A stretch of DNA of 64,000 nt from Grammothele lineata (taxonomy: Eukaryota > Basidiomycota > Agaricomycetes > Polyporales > Polyporaceae). The position numbers and the translations under genes were made by a program. Of the stretch, positions 10,792-23,470 are shown piece after piece. Numbering within the stretch: the stretch's first letter is position 1; the number at the start of each line of letters is the position of its first letter. The DNA lies in contig NDFF03000107.1 in the NCBI GenBank assembly GCA_002150815.3, forward strand, positions 1 through 64,000, given 5' to 3'. The notes under the pieces were generated by a model. It saw nothing but the letters and a program-made list of their open reading frames with translations, had not been told where the DNA came from and did not search any database.

Positions 10792-12924
10792 TCATGATGG
10801 CCCACGCTCAGCCTCGACCACCTCCGTTTTCTCAACGTCTGCCTTCACAGCCTCCTCCGACACAACCTTCTCCACGTCCACCGTAGACGCCTCGCTCCCC
10901 CTCCGACCCGGGCGCCCGTCATGCAGCCCATACGTCTCGTCCGTATGCTGCATCATCGGCACCTCCCTCATCAGCGCGACCGAGAGCAGCCCGAGCGCGC
11001 TGATCCCGACCATCGTCTCCCACACGACGCGCAAGCTGCGCGCAAACGCGTCGCGGACCTGCGCGCGGAGCGCGTCCGGGAGCGAGTTGATAATGGGGAT
11101 CGCGGCGTACGCGATCTCCGCACCTGCGGGGAACTGTTGCGTGAACGCGGGCGGGAGCGTCTTGGTGAGTCGGTTCTGGAGGATGGTGGAGCCAATGGTG
11201 ATCCCCCAGGATTGGGCGAAGGTACGTGCGAAGGAGAAGAAGGCGAGTGCGGCGGCTGTGCGTGTGACGGGCAGTGGCGCCAGTAGGGGAAAGACAGTCG
11301 ACGTGAACTGTAGAAGGGCGCGTCGTTAGTTTGCTGATGCTATAGCGTCAAAGAAGGAACAGCTGCTTACCAAGAGGCCTTGAGCGGATGTGATGATCTG
11401 ATATCCAACCCAATGGCCCGTCGGGCTGTTGGCATCGAGGGTAGACAAGAGGCCGAACCCGACGAGGGACAGCGACCATGCCGCGACGTTCACCCAGCGG
11501 TATTTCTGGAAGATCTGCACCACTGCGCCCGAGACGAATGCGAAGGGTGCGACGACGAGCGCGGTGGGGAGGTAGTCTACGGAAGAGCGGAGGGGCGACG
11601 CGCCCTTACACGCCTGGAAGTAGACAGGAAGATAGTCTACGCCATGCATGTCAGTCAAGGCTCCCAATGGAAAAGGCAGAAATCGTACAGAAGAGTGCGC
11701 AGCTGGTGATGCCTTGGAAGAACGTCCCTAGCAGACTGCGCATATAGTGAGCCCCAGTGCGCAAAACCAGTCGGACATCATGGCACGTACGCAGCGACCG
11801 TGGTCCGGTTGTTCACAACCGGCCACGGAATGCTCGCCTCCTTCGGCACCTTCCACTCGTATGCGAAAAACGCCGCGATGAGCACGAAACCGGGGACGAG
11901 CGTGCCGAGGACGTGACCCGAGTTCCATGGATATCGAACGCCTCCCCACGTGAGTCCGATGAGGGCGAGCGTCGTGCCCACGATGATGATAAGATTACCA
12001 CTGTGCGAGCTGATGAGCGTACGAACGCGCGAAATGCTAGAGGCATACGTACAAGACATCTAGACGCGCGAGTTTCGACTTCACCGAACCGGGGGGTGTG
12101 CGTACGCGGAGGAAGAATAGAACGAGGGCGAACGCGCATCCGGTCAGGGGGAGATTGAGATCTTGCCGCCGAGAGGTAAATCACAGCGCATATAGCAACT
12201 CAAAAGGGACTCACAGAATATCCAACGCCAAGCGGAAGCCTGAGCAAGAGCGCCCCCCTGATATGTACATCAGCGGAAGCTAAGTGTGGGATGGTGAATT
12301 ATACTCACAATGGGAGGGCCCACGCCCGACGCCAACGCCCAAGTGCACGCGAACATGCCCATGTATACTCCGCGCTCCGACAGGGGAACGAGATCCGAGA
12401 CGATGATCTCGGACAGGTTCAGAATCCCTCCTCCACCAATGCCCTGTACAGCTGTCTCAGGGGTCAATATATGCGCTCTTCTGTCGACTCAAGAATGCGA
12501 ATCACTCACTCCGCCCAGCGATGAGCATGTTCATATTCTTCGCCGCACCCGAGATAGCGCTACCGATGAGGAAAAGGGCGACGACGGCCAGCATAACCGG
12601 CCGGCGACCGAATGCGTCCGCGAAACGGCCGGACAGGGGTAGGACGGCTGCGCTCGCGAGTCCGTATGCGGCACCGACCCAGACGAACTTGTCTCCGCCC
12701 TGGAGGTCCTCGGTGATTGTCGGGAGCGCGGTCGAGATGGCGGTGAGGTCGAGGGCTGAGACGAAAGTGCAGACGATGATCGCGAGAAAAGTAAGCCAGA
12801 ATGCTGAGCCTTTCTTCGTACCCTTGGGTGGTGGCCCGTCGGTAGTCTGCGGTTGATGCATGATGGCGGTCTCTTCCGTGACTGAAGAGTGCGTCGTGTC
12901 GGCGTCGGTGACAGTGGGAGGCAT
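10792..12924 (-). CDS. MFS multidrug exporter, DHA2 (14-TM) type
   Basis: Drug:proton antiporter of the major facilitator superfamily, probably in the plasma membrane. Eight exons: 12924-12510, 12451-12309, 12257-12215, 12161-12053, 12000-11791, 11735-11689, 11636-11371 and 11307-10792, about 582 residues, the usual size for DHA2 proteins. After a ~45-residue cytosolic tail, TM1 begins at FLAIIVCTFVSALDLTAIS. The loop GRFADAFGRRPVM is the MFS motif A between TM2 and TM3; GRTVQGIGGGGI follows in TM4. The middle contains WRWIFYLNLPLTG, typical of TM6. The C-terminus is a long Glu/Val/Lys tail. Substrate cannot be deduced. Frame, motifs and splicing all look intact. Its neighbours give no co-regulated cluster that can be proven. 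Confidence 0.9.
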
Positions 12925-13780
12925 TAGGGAGAGGCTAACGAGCGTCGGCGGTGAGCTGTCGGTTTATAGCGCGAGAGGGGCGGCCAGACGCGCAGGGGCC
13001 GATCACGTACTAGTAGAGTTCGAAATGTGCATCGGAACCGGAATGACGCACTCGATCGTTCAACCAGCTTCGACATGGCGGTAACCCTAAGATCCACTAG
13101 GGTCCCGTTCGCGAGCCAGGGAAGACCACAATTGCGCGGTCTTGGCTATCCAGCAGGCTTCGGCGGTACGTGTGGGTTCTCTGCACAGTGGGCAAAATGG
13201 AATCGAATGACACAACTAGATCGTTAACAACGTCAGCAATGTCAACCCCTGTCTATCCCTAGTATTAAACGCACCAAAATCTTATTAGTAACTCTTGCCC
13301 TCGGCATCGAGTATGCAACCCCTCTGCTAGTCTTGCGTAAGTTGTACGCTATGTCAGCTCGGAACGGCCTACTAGTACACCAACGCAAGCATCGACTCAC
13401 ATGACGAAGCAAAAAAAACTGGTGCTGCATGACGAAGGGCGCGTGGAAACGATTCGGCTGCCTGGCTGATTGCTAGTGCGGTCGATGACATCTTCAACGT
13501 ACAAGTGACGGCGCAGTCGATGGGCACAATCTCGCAGTGTTGGCGTACGCGGCCCATCCGTGGGAATGGGTTTCTTCTTCGGTATCATTGACGCGTGCGG
13601 TCACGGCACGTGATGTTAGTCACAAATAATTCTTCGTGCAGTGCCGCAGCGCTGGCGCCAGACGTGTACTACTAGATCCGTCCACCAACTACAGTAGCAA
13701 ACCACTAGTACTCCGCCTTGAAAGCCATGTCACGCGTATGGTGCTAACCCGATCTATCTACACGCTAACTCACTCACGGT
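12925..13780. other. Intergenic region, upstream of MFS and BTB1
   Basis: Divergent promoter region between the MFS gene (minus) and BTB1 (plus). No gene recognised. It holds a CACGTG palindrome at 13607. Confidence 0.5.
13607..13612. promoter_or_regulatory. CACGTG palindrome upstream of BTB1
   Basis: Lies 174 bp before the BTB1 start codon, within the distance range seen for the other BTB genes. Site class: E-box/G-box bound by bHLH factors; binding here is inferred only. Confidence 0.4.
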
Positions 13781-14928
13781 ATGTTCCTCCAGAACCCCGG
13801 GAGCAGTCCTAATGGCTCTAATGATGACAATGGGCCCTCAAAGAAACGTGCTCGCAGGGACGTCGAGCAGGAATCCTCTGAAGTAAAGGCGGACGACGAA
13901 TTCTGGCTCGAAGACGGGAACCTCGTTTTGATTGCGAAGAACGTCAAGTTCCGCGTCTACCGCGGGATCCTAACAACGCATTCTTCGGTGTTCGCAGACA
14001 TGCTTGCATTACCGCAGCCACCCAGCGATCCGTCTGGTGACGCATCTGACGCGAGCTCGTACCCCCTCATTCACCTCCAAGACCATCCGGACGACTTGCG
14101 GTATGTGTTCGATCTCCTCATGCCCAGGAGTGGCACCGCAAAGTACGTGAATCTCACACGTCCATGATGCCACGAGTCTATGCGCCGAGTCGCTAACTCA
14201 TGCCATCGGTGCCCATCTGATCCTTGCACGTCTGTAGTTTTGCTCTCGCCATCCCTCCTACCTATCAAATGGTCTCCGCGTACATCCGGATCGCGCACAA
14301 GTATCAGATGGACACCCTCCTCGCTCAGTGGGTCTCCTACCTCAACGATCACTTCACCGACAACTTCGCTCGCTGGAGCAAGACCAACGCGCTCGTCCCA
14401 CCCGGCTTCCAGCCCATACACGCGATTGGCGTCGTCAACCTCGCGCGCCTCGTCGGCCGCGCGTCCATCCTCCCCACCGCGCTCGCTGTATGCGCGACCC
14501 TCGGCGCGGAGATCGCGCAGGGTTTCGAGCGCGCGGACGGGACGCGCGAGTTACTCTCTCCGGAGGACCTGGGCCGCGCGTTTGTCGCGCGAGGCCTGCT
14601 GGTGCAGGCCCACGCGAACGCGATACACGTCGCGGTTGGTGATGTACTGGACTCGGACTTCGATGGCTGCAAGTCAGAGTCGAGTTGTCGCGACGCAATC
14701 ACGGACGCGTTGCGGCAGAACCTGGGCCGCCTGTGCTCGCCCGCACTCGCGCTTATGCCACAGGCAAATGGGCAGTTGAAGGACGCACTCAACGATCACG
14801 AGATGTGTCAGGTCTGCCTACACATTGCGGAAGAAGCGTACGATTGTGAGCAACGGTATATATGGAACAGGCTGCCTAATTTCGTGAACGTGCATGTCGA
14901 TCGTTGGCCTACTGGTGCACTATTTTAA
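13781..14928 (+). CDS. BTB1: BTB/POZ protein with C-terminal four-Cys module
   Basis: Exons 13781-14142 and 14238-14928, 350 residues. A basic motif KKRARRD near residue 22 looks like a nuclear localisation signal. The BTB domain runs from about residue 42 (DDEFWLEDGN, then FRVYRGILTTHSSVFADML) across the phase-2 intron to YIRIAHKYQMD. The middle region is helical (INLARL-type GVVNLARL). The C-terminal module has C-x5-C (GCKSESSC), C-x2-C (CQVC) and W-x2-LP. BTB proteins usually dimerise and often act as Cullin-3 substrate adaptors or transcription co-regulators; which applies is unknown. Unusually GC-rich exon 2 compared with its relatives. Confidence 0.85.
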
Positions 14929-15243
14929 AACGAGACTGCATAGATACTAGTCGCATCGTAGAGACGTACATATAAATTACGAATCAGGATATGAGGACAA
15001 ATGACGTGAGGAACCCGCGTCTGAGAGCAGCACGAATGGTCAGAAGTATCCACATCTCAAGTACGAAAAGGAGTGACGCACCGGGTATATGAAAATTTGT
15101 ACGGCCCAGGACGGTACGAAAGTTGGTTTAACTTGAATTACACACCTGAAGGCGTGCGATTATCCATCATCAGTCTTCAAAACGATCACTGGACCATCGT
15201 ACCACACTGACCGTCAAGATGTAGGAGTGCTCAAGGCATGAGA

Positions 15244-16365
15244 TCACGAGGCTCCCCAACCACGAACGGTGATACCCAGAATTTTCGGAAGCCTTTTCCA
15301 TGTCTCTTCCCTCTCCTGGACATTTCGCTGCTCCAAAGCCGCAAAGCACGATTCGCACATATCTTTTCTGGAGTATAAAATAGACCAGCTCCCGAAAGGA
15401 TCGTCGTCGCACAAGAGTTGTATATCGTCGCGGACGTCCTCCAGAAGCTTTCTGAGCGCCGAACGGCACTTCTTCACTGTGTCACAAGCAGACGGCTTCA
15501 TAGGAAGGAGAACCCTCAAGCCGATCTCAGCGCACGCTTGGACTAGCCGGAATCTGGCGTCCATGCAAAGTTTCAGATCTTCCTGAGAGAGGTATTCCCA
15601 TGAACCGTCTTCGCACTGCATCCCGTCCATAAGCGAACTGCCTAGACCGCAGCACGTCATAAGCGCAATGGGGAGCAGCGTATCATCTTCAACGAGACGT
15701 GCAATCTTGACAACAGCGATGGCGTAGAGTCCTCCGAGAGCCTTGTTGATACTTTGGTGCATTTTGTCCCATTTCTTGAAATCATCCGTGTAGAACCTCT
15801 TAAGATACTCGATGGCGTTCTTGACGAGTTGCGTCATTTGGTACTTGTGGCCGAGACGAACGTAAGCTGAGAGGGAATGGAAGGTGGGCTCTCCGAATGG
15901 AAAGGCAATTTCACTGTACACGATTCGAAGTCTACCACTGGTTTTCTAGGAGAGGGGGCTCGACGTCATGCCAACGACTCACCTGAACCATCCCTTGGGC
16001 ACGCAAGCGCGAAGTATGTGCCGAAAATCTTCAGGCGAATCTGTTACGTGAACGACAGGGCAGCAATCTTCTGGTTGAGTGAAATTGGGCTGGGGGAGAG
16101 AGAACATGTCGCTGAAGACGGGCGAACGATCCGCTAGGATACCGCGATAGACACGGAATTCGATGTTGCGAGCGACCAGGATGATATTGCCATCCGCAAA
16201 CCAGAACTCTCCATCTCGTACTCGGACACGTTCCTCTTCGACGGCATCTGGAGCCTTCAGACCGGATGACACCGGACCTCCGTGGACACGGCCATCGTCT
16301 GAGGCGTCGGCGCTGCCATGTTCACTGGCAACTCTGGCCCGTTTTCTAGGTGTATTCTCCGACAT
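15244..16365 (-). CDS. BTB2: BTB/POZ protein with C-terminal four-Cys module
   Basis: Exons 16365-15983 and 15913-15244, 350 residues. N-terminus MSENTPRKRARV carries the family basic motif. BTB core: FWFADGNIILVARN, FRVYRGILADRSPVFSDMF, then VVHVTDSPEDFRHIL; the phase-2 intron follows GWF, and exon 2 opens with FPFGEPTFHSLSAYVRLGHK. The C-terminal module has ACDTVKKC (C-x5-C), CESC and WKRLP with a closing GW. Head-to-head with BTB3, 287 bp between start codons, so the two probably share a promoter. Confidence 0.87.
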
Positions 16366-16539
16366 CGCCTGAGAGGGCTTCTGTTCAAGCAGAATGGAGC
16401 GAAGGACGACGATATAGGACTAGAGGCTTGTGAACGACAATGTTGCCAGGAGAGAGTGAGTATTCCGCGCGGCCCCAGCCCGTCAACAGGCTGGGGCTGC
16501 AGAACTAAGGCGTGTCGTGTTACGCGTGCAATCACAGAG

Positions 16540-16545
16540 CACGTG
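16540..16545. promoter_or_regulatory. CACGTG palindrome in BTB2/BTB3 shared promoter
   Basis: Located 113 bp upstream of BTB3 and 175 bp upstream of BTB2, so one palindrome could serve both divergent genes. Confidence 0.45.
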
Positions 16546-16652
16546 CTATAAGTCACTGGTCCCTGTCACTCTGGCTGTGAATTTCAGGCTTCAATTACGC
16601 TGTTTCACCATCACGCTCCCCCTTAGTCCCTGCTTGCCCCGCCCTGATCTTC

Positions 16653-17712
16653 ATGGTTGCCCCACCCCGCAAACGAGCCCGCCGGGAACCTGCCACGCCG
16701 TCGCGCACAACAACGGCTCAACGAGAGCGAGACGAGGAGTTCTGGTTCGAGGATGGGTCGGTTGTCTTGGTAGCGGAGAACGTTGAGTTCAAGATCTACA
16801 AGGGCCTCCTCTCGGAGCGCTCCTCCGTCTTCCGCGATATGTTCTCCCTCCCCCAACCTACATCCGAGAACGGGGAGACCTTGCAGGGATGTCCCGAGGT
16901 GGCGTTGACAGATCGTGCACAAGATGTTCGGGAACTTCTGCATGTTGTCATGCCCAAGGGGGACGCAAGGTGCGTAACAGCCGTCTTTCTCATTGCCTCC
17001 TCTGACATCATGCCGTTCCAGCTTATTTGCAGCTGTAGATCCATCCTACAGTACGCTCGCTGCCTTCGTGAGACTCGGCCACAAATATCAGATGGACCAC
17101 GTCCTTACCCAGTCGCTCGACTACCTCCGGAAGTACTTTCCTCGAACTTTTGAGGAGTACTGCTCCTTGAAACAAGTCGTTCCTCCATGTTTCTCCTCCG
17201 AGGATTGCATAGGGGTCATCAACCTCGCTCGTCTGACAGGCGCGCTCGACATTCTTCCTACCGCATTGCTGGAGTGTGCCAGGCTCCGCCCTGAGAATCT
17301 CATTCTCGGATTTGAGCTTCCTCACGGCAGGATGGAAACGCTCTCGCCGGATGATCTGATCACGTGTGTCAATGCGAGGAACCACCTCACCTCTTGGACG
17401 GTTGCGCGCCGGCTAAGACTTCTCCAGCCTACCGTTTCGCTCGGATGCCTCCACCCCGAGAAGTGCCGAGATGCCCTCGCCTCTGCCAACTCAGACACAG
17501 GAAAAACCACTAGTTGGGTTGGCGTGCCCATCCTGCACAAGGCCTGGACATTCGAAAACGACGAGAGGGTTTCCGTGGACGATGCCGAGCATTTAGTCGC
17601 TCTATGCCAGAGCTGCAAAACCCGGTTCGATAAAAATGATCGCGCAATTAGGGAAGGGCTATGGCGGATTCTGCCAATAATATTCGATGTAAAGGTGGAT
17701 GACTGGGAGTAG
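16653..17712 (+). CDS. BTB3: BTB/POZ protein with C-terminal four-Cys module
   Basis: Exons 16653-16969 and 17022-17712 (52-bp intron), 335 residues, the shorter end of the family. N-terminal PPRKRARRE basic motif, then DEEFWFEDGSVVLVAEN and MFSLPQP of the BTB domain. Exon 2 begins LFAAVDPSYSTLAAFVRLGHKYQMD. Middle region GVINLARLTGALDILPTALL. C-terminus: GCLHPEKC, CQSC, LWRILP and a final W. Reading frame intact. Divergent partner of BTB2. Confidence 0.87.
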
Positions 17713-18021
17713 CACATTATGCGTAACGAGTATGTTGTACTGCATAACTTCGCGGTCAGTGTTTGCTACAATGAGATAACGGTACATTTTCTTGCGTATC
17801 ACGTAGCTTTCAAATGTCGTCGCAGAGTGGCGTAGCTTGTTATGCGCTGTTCGTCGTGTAGCACAAACTGACGAATTGACTACCTCCTGGTGTACTGCAG
17901 AGTCGTACAATCGTCCGAGATCTAACCCGGCTGATAACGACGGACGGCAGGAAGATGCTCCCTGGTGTCGCACAAAGTGACGTCGATTGCATGGATAACG
18001 TATAAATACACAAGGATGTCT
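17713..18021. other. Short tail-to-tail spacer
   Basis: Convergent 3' region between BTB3 and membrane-protein paralogue 4. No gene seen. Confidence 0.5.
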
Positions 18022-19606
18022 CTACTTCCCCTCCGATATCAGAACAACCTACATCCACGCCCGATCGTCAGCCCAAGCTCGCTCAAACGCGCCCGCACGA
18101 CGCGCGACTCACCTCCGAAACCGGATCGTGCTCCTTCTCCGCCGCGCAATCCACGTCGAACGACGCGAGGCTCTCCCTGTCCGTCGAGCGCGTCGTCGTC
18201 ACCGACACGTGGATCGCGATCGGGCGGAGCATGCCGCCATCGACTACCGCGTCCCGCTGCTCGTGGACGTCGCCGCCCTCGCGCCCTTCTGTGACGGTCG
18301 CGGTCGCGCCGAGGGGCAAGGAGGGGCACGAGTGGCTGTGCTGCCGTACGCCGAAGAGCGAGCGACGAGGACGCGGGGTGTCCGCGCCGGACGCGAGGGA
18401 GATGCGCGTCACGGTGAGCGAGAAGACGAGCGACTATGAAGGCGTCGCGTCAGTGATCGAGTGTAATAGAACCAGGAAAGGGGAGGCGGGACGTACGACG
18501 AGCGAGGGGAAGATGTAGTGGCAGAGCGCGAGGCCGGACGGGCTCGCGAACTGCATGATCGTGTACGCGATGCTCGAGATCGTGAAGATCGCGGCCGACT
18601 GGAGGATGGAGCCCATCACGCGCCAGCGCACGGTGCGCAGCGCGGAGCCTTCCGGGCGGTATGGACGCACGACGCGACGTGAGAATAGGATGGGCTGCAG
18701 GAGCAGGCCTGGTAACGGACCCAAGAGAAAGACGCGGGGCGTGAGAACGAGCGCGGCTCCGGAGAACGGAATGAGGGTAGAGGACGCACCCGTCGCGAGA
18801 AGATTAGTGGCGACTGTCATGACGAAGAAGACGCGCCTACAGGTGCGGTAGCGGTCGATGGGGAAATCGAGGCGTCCCAGTGCCACGATGGCGTAACCGA
18901 ATGCTAGATGCGAGAGTGAGTCCCACGCCGCGCGCACCGGGATCGACGGGTGAGTGCACGTACCGACTTCCGCGACGAGCATGACGAGCGGGAGAGAAAT
19001 GACCCTCCAGGCGTTACGCCACACGACGAACGCGCGGTAGATCTAGGAAGTTGCCGAAGTGAGGAACGCACGATGGAACGCGGGAACAGGACTCACCATG
19101 AAACCGTCCGCGATAAGGGTCTGGGACACGTAGATAAACTGCCACGCGAAGCCGATATTATGGGGACTGCCAAAGAGCCTGAGTCCATTAGAGAGCGAAA
19201 TAAGGTCAAGCCCCCTTGCGATCCCTGCGTGAACGAGTGTGCTCAAATCCGTAGCAATGTGCTGCGAAGCCGTCAGACCGCGGCCTGGTAGCGAACGGAG
19301 CCATGGCACATACCCATATTGCCAACGCCCACATCGTGGTGCTCAGGCAGAGGAAGACGATGTCCCGCGTAGACAGCGAGTGCGGCCACTTGCGAGATAG
19401 TAACGTCCATGTCCCCGCGCTGAACACAACCATGTTCGCCCCGCAGAAGAGGGACTCAAGGATGATTCCCGCCAGTACGACGTGAACATGCGTGCGCGCA
19501 GCATCCAGCTACAGCAACAGATGCAAAGGTATGATTAGTATATACGATTTCGATGAAAGTCAGACGAAGAGCGTACCTCAGGAGAACTTGCTACATCTGT
19601 CGACAT
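18022..19606 (-). CDS. Multi-pass membrane protein, paralogue 4 of 4
   Basis: Eight exons: 19606-19577, 19508-19314, 19261-19097, 19042-18964, 18903-18790, 18708-18497, 18433-18113 and 18048-18022, 380 residues, all GT-AG and in phase. It pairs with paralogue 1: ESLFCGANMVVFSAGTW, SQTLIADGFM-IYRAFVVW, TNLLATG-LLLQPILFSRR, FPSLV-SLVFSLTVTRIS, and IAIHVSVTTTRS in the tail. The last exon adds only VVLISEGK. That paralogue 4 sits 13 kb from paralogue 1, inside the BTB cluster, implies an older duplication or rearrangement. Membrane location predicted; function unknown. Confidence 0.8.
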
Positions 19607-20934
19607 GGCAGGGGGAGATACTGGGGGGCCTAATGCGGGATGCGAGCGGTCTTCAGAGCTTAATACCGTCCCAAGTGTGCCCCACGCCCCTGCTCCACGC
19701 GAGTACGAGATGAGGGAAGGTTTCTTCGGACGTTCACAGTGAACGTACTGCTGGGCGCAGCCCTCCCATAAGCGGCAAGGGTTTCCGGGACCGCGCGAGA
19801 GCAATATGGAAGTGTTGTCGATGGCCGTAGTCCGTCCGCACTCGGAATAGGCTGGCTGTATGCGCGCATTCTGCGTTATTCTGAGTGAGCCAGTGACGCG
19901 CGAAGACGTTATGTCGGGCACATTGCGAACAGGCACGCCGTAAAGCATCAGCATCGCATGTACTTGCCGTGTGGAAGCAAAAGAGACTCACCTGCGGTCT
20001 ATCTCCACGAGCCTGTGAATCGAGCGGTGCACTTCTTGATGGGAAGATCGCATCGACCGAGAGCGTGTCCGCGGGGGTCCCATTCTGGACATCGAGGCTA
20101 GCGTCGGGAGCGGTGCGCCAACTATAGGTGAAGACACAGAAGATGTGCTGCAGCGCGTCACAGGGGAGATCGAGGTGAGCCTTCGCGACATTAGGCGATG
20201 CTCCGCTCATAATCGCAAAGCGATGGCATCTCCTAAGTCGTTCAACGCTGCTTCGAGCTTCTACGCGAGCGGAAGCCATGTCCATGCGCTCCTCGGAAGC
20301 TTTTCGCTGTGCTTGAGAGTAGGAAGTGCCAGCATGCTTACCCGCTCCAACGGCGTGAGAATGCGGCGGGTGTCGTAGGCTGTCCAGTGACTCTTTAGGC
20401 TGCAGCAAACTGGAAGTCGACTCAGTCGTCGGATGGGCAGTACTGTGGTTCGCTGCAATGAACGACTTGGTCTGGCTCCGAGCACAACTGCGGGATGATC
20501 ACGATGAGTAGTAGCCGGGAGCAAAACGTGAGCGAGGACGGGACAACTCACCACCCCTGATCCGAACCTTCAAATAGATCTGCCAAGAGTCGGGCGTGGG
20601 CGAAAGAAGTCACGATATTACTGTAAGGCCACGCGGCCAACTCGACGAGCGTTGACTGAGGCCAGTATTATCCGGGACACTCCATCCACTGCGAGTGTCA
20701 CACGGCAAACATCAGACTCGTACTCCAGAACTGTTAAGACGCGTGGCACTCATCGGCCGGGCCCGACGTCGATTCAGATTTGTTGATTTACGCGGAGAAG
20801 GGAGCTTGGCGAAAGGTACACGGAATGTATAGATATCACATACTCGTAACCTGGACAGCGCTGACTGGGTGTTAGTGCGCGTGTACGAGGTAAGAAGCGC
20901 CATTGAACACATACCAGAGAAACGCCCCAATGCC
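19607..20934. other. Region with one weak candidate gene
   Basis: The longest frame is minus strand 20408-19734. An internal ATG near 20208 is followed by LPCDALQHIFCVF, which resembles the start of an F-box (LPxDxLxxIF), but no complete domain or splice chain could be built. It may be a decayed F-box-like gene. Otherwise nothing recognised. Confidence 0.3.
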
Positions 20935-21982
20935 TCATCTACCGTCTCCGGCACCGGCATCCCAGTCATCCACAGCTACTTCGAAGAACTCCGGCAGCTT
21001 CTTCCACACTTTCCTGCGCTCCTCGATATCTCGTTCGAGCAGTTCTTCAACACATATCCCGCAGACGTCCGTATCATCAACACAGCTTTGAATGAAATCG
21101 CTCCAAGACCCCAACACATTAGCGTGACCTGCTTCCGCATTCTCGAGAGCATCAACCAAAATTGTTTGCAGACCATGTCGACATGAGCTGGGCGTTCGGC
21201 ATGAAAGGGCTGTGCGTGGTTTGAACAGGCGTCCTATCAAGGCGACAGCTTCTTGGGCCAGCTTATCACGACCATTGATACATCTTGACAGGTCCTCTGC
21301 TGCTAGAACTTCCATAGACCCGTCTTTGCGTTTATAGCCAGTCACTACGTCTCCACCAATCAAACAACATCGGTAGAGTGCAATAGGAAGGATAGAGGGG
21401 GTGTCCGTGAGTCGGGCAAGGTTGACCACGACGATCTCCTCCTCGCCTTCCCAGCCCTCAATGAAGTCTAGCGCACGTTCCCAGTCGTTAAAATTGGATG
21501 GAAAACGCTCCTTGAGTGTACTGAGACCTTGCTCCAATAACGCCTGAAGGTGATACTTGTGAGAGAGACGGACGATGGCGAATATTTCATCGCAAGACGG
21601 CTGAGTAGAACCATGATATCTAAGGTCACGCTCAATAAATGCGGGGATATACGAAGGCGGATGCTTACTGGAGCCGGAACGCAGGTATCAGAACGCAAAG
21701 AAGATACCGCAGATCGTGTGGGGAGACGGAAAGACGTACAACGGGACAGCCGTCATAAACCTCTCCAACGGTCGGGCTTGCAGAGGACAGCATGTCGGCA
21801 AAGACGGTAGATTGGGCAGCGAGGAGACTTCGAAAGACACGAAAACCGATGTTCTGCGCCACCAAGATGATACTTCCATCGTCGAACCAGAACTGTTCGT
21901 CCCGCGCGAAGTCCGTCGGCGTCGACGTTGGTAAAGGATCTTCATCTGCGACTCGAGCTCGTTTGGGGGGAGGACCACTCAT
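20935..21982 (-). CDS. BTB4: BTB/POZ protein with C-terminal four-Cys module
   Basis: Exons 21982-21669 and 21619-20935 (49-bp intron, acceptor chosen at CTTAG because only it keeps the frame), 332 residues. N-terminus MSGPPPKRARV. BTB core: DEQFWFDDGSIILVAQN, FRVFRSLLAAQSTVFADML, and LIPA before the intron; exon 2 leads into FAIVRLSHKYHLQ. Middle region VVNLARLTDTPSILPIALYRCC. C-terminus: SCRTPSSC, CGIC, WKKLP and a DDW ending. Closest to BTB5 in sequence and exon size (both first exons 314 bp). Confidence 0.85.
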
Positions 21983-22026
21983 AGCTAGTGACTAGAGGCG
22001 AATGGCGGTGCGAGAGGAACGGCGAG

Positions 22027-22032
22027 CACGTG
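22027..22032. promoter_or_regulatory. CACGTG palindrome upstream of BTB4, proximal
   Basis: 45 bp before the BTB4 start codon, within sequence that may be 5' UTR. Confidence 0.3.
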
Positions 22033-22126
22033 CGATTGCGGGAGAAGGTCGAGTGCACGACGACAAGGTGAAGGAGGAAGCTGAGGCCACTGAGTGGGAG
22101 GACGCGACTCGCTGCTCGACGATGCG

Positions 22127-22132
22127 CACGTG
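22127..22132. promoter_or_regulatory. CACGTG palindrome upstream of BTB4, distal
   Basis: 145 bp before the BTB4 start codon, context CGCACGTGCCACAG, resembling the TCACGTGCCGTGAC context of BTB7 at the same distance. Confidence 0.45.
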
Positions 22133-22829
22133 CCACAGTCAATCGCGAACGGGACGGGGACGAAACTTGACGCTGGCGGCTGAATATGGTGCGTCGCTCG
22201 TTCGATTCCTGCTCCTGCCTTTTCTGCTACCTCTACTAGCACTACTAGTACAACCAACCCGAGGACTCTGTCCCCTCGAGCTCGGGATAGCTACTAACGT
22301 GTGGCGAGCGCAGCGTTATCCTCCCACAAACGCGTACTAAGCAGGAGCTGTCACTGAAGGACACGACTTTCAATCGAGATATATAGAGCAGTGCACCCTT
22401 GCAATAAGGTGACTCTTCGATCACCATACGCTCCTCGGACAGTGCGCCTGTCAGCAAGCGTCAACGCTCACTATACCGTTCTAACAGGCTACATACGTGT
22501 ATGCTCGCTCTCATGCTCTCACTATGCGAGTAGGCCTGGATCTCAGTTTGCGCTCGCGCACACAGCCAACAAACAGCACCGGGATACGATAGAAAGAGTT
22601 ACTCATCGTGACAGCGGTGACTGTGTGGGGAAAGGAGTAGGATGAACGGGGTGTGAAGTTATCTTCGCGACTTGGCCCGATTGTCGTCCTACTAATGCCA
22701 TGGTCCAGATAAGGTTATGACATGCGCGCTGAGCTCCAGAGATCGACTTGAAGTTGTCGTAAGGTTGACATGAATTGAGTTCCGTGTCCTACGATCTCAA
22801 GGTGAGCGCAGATGCCTAAGAGCTTCACA

Positions 22830-23105
22830 GCGGAAGAATTGTCGACTGGTACTGACTCGCGAAAAACGTGCGTGACCGGCGCAAACAGCCGGCGCCTCTC
22901 CTGGCAGACAGCGTCAAGGTACGGCAACGCGAATAGATTGTCGTAGTCGAGCGTGTCGTGGCCGTCCAGCGCGGCAAGAATCTCCGTACACAACGAGTGC
23001 TGCAGAAAGGGGTGATCGTCCAAGAGAAGAAGGGTCATCTGAAGTCCGTTAGAAGTCGACTCTATCCCCGCGAAGATCAACGTTCTGTGCATGGCGTCGG
23101 CATCC
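22830..23105 (-). pseudogene. Cytochrome P450 fragment (relic)
   Basis: Only one exon-equivalent is recognisable. RTLIFAGIESTSNGL matches the I-helix exon (TFIFAGMDTTSNGL) of the P450s at 37.2 and 42.2 kb, followed by ILAALDGHDTLDYDN and LPYLDAVCQERRRLFAPVTH. The K-helix ExxR is still present as ERRR. No haem-binding Cys region, N-terminal anchor or other exons are found nearby. It is a dead duplicate of the local P450 family lying between BTB4 and BTB5. Confidence 0.8.
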
Positions 23106-23470
23106 AGCGTGGTAACCTCACCGAACTTCGTGCTAGGTGACGTACCCGATTTGAGAGTGAGAGGAACCCTGATAGCACGAATGCCACAGCGCCGACTACA
23201 TGAACGCCGTTGGACGAGATGTCGTTGCACACGGAAGTCCACCTGGATTGTATCATTCCTAACCATCTCACCTCGCGTGGGAGGCTCGGAGAGGTGCGAA
23301 ATTTGCAAGTCCGAACACGCGTAATACTCGCTGCACCACGCACGAGACTTCCGAGAAGTACGCTGGGTATTGAACAGTGTTACGGTTACGTTGACACGCA
23401 AGTACATCTGCCAAGACGCCACCTGTGAGATCGCAACGAGGGGATGAGTGCCGTGAGATCGAGTACATAC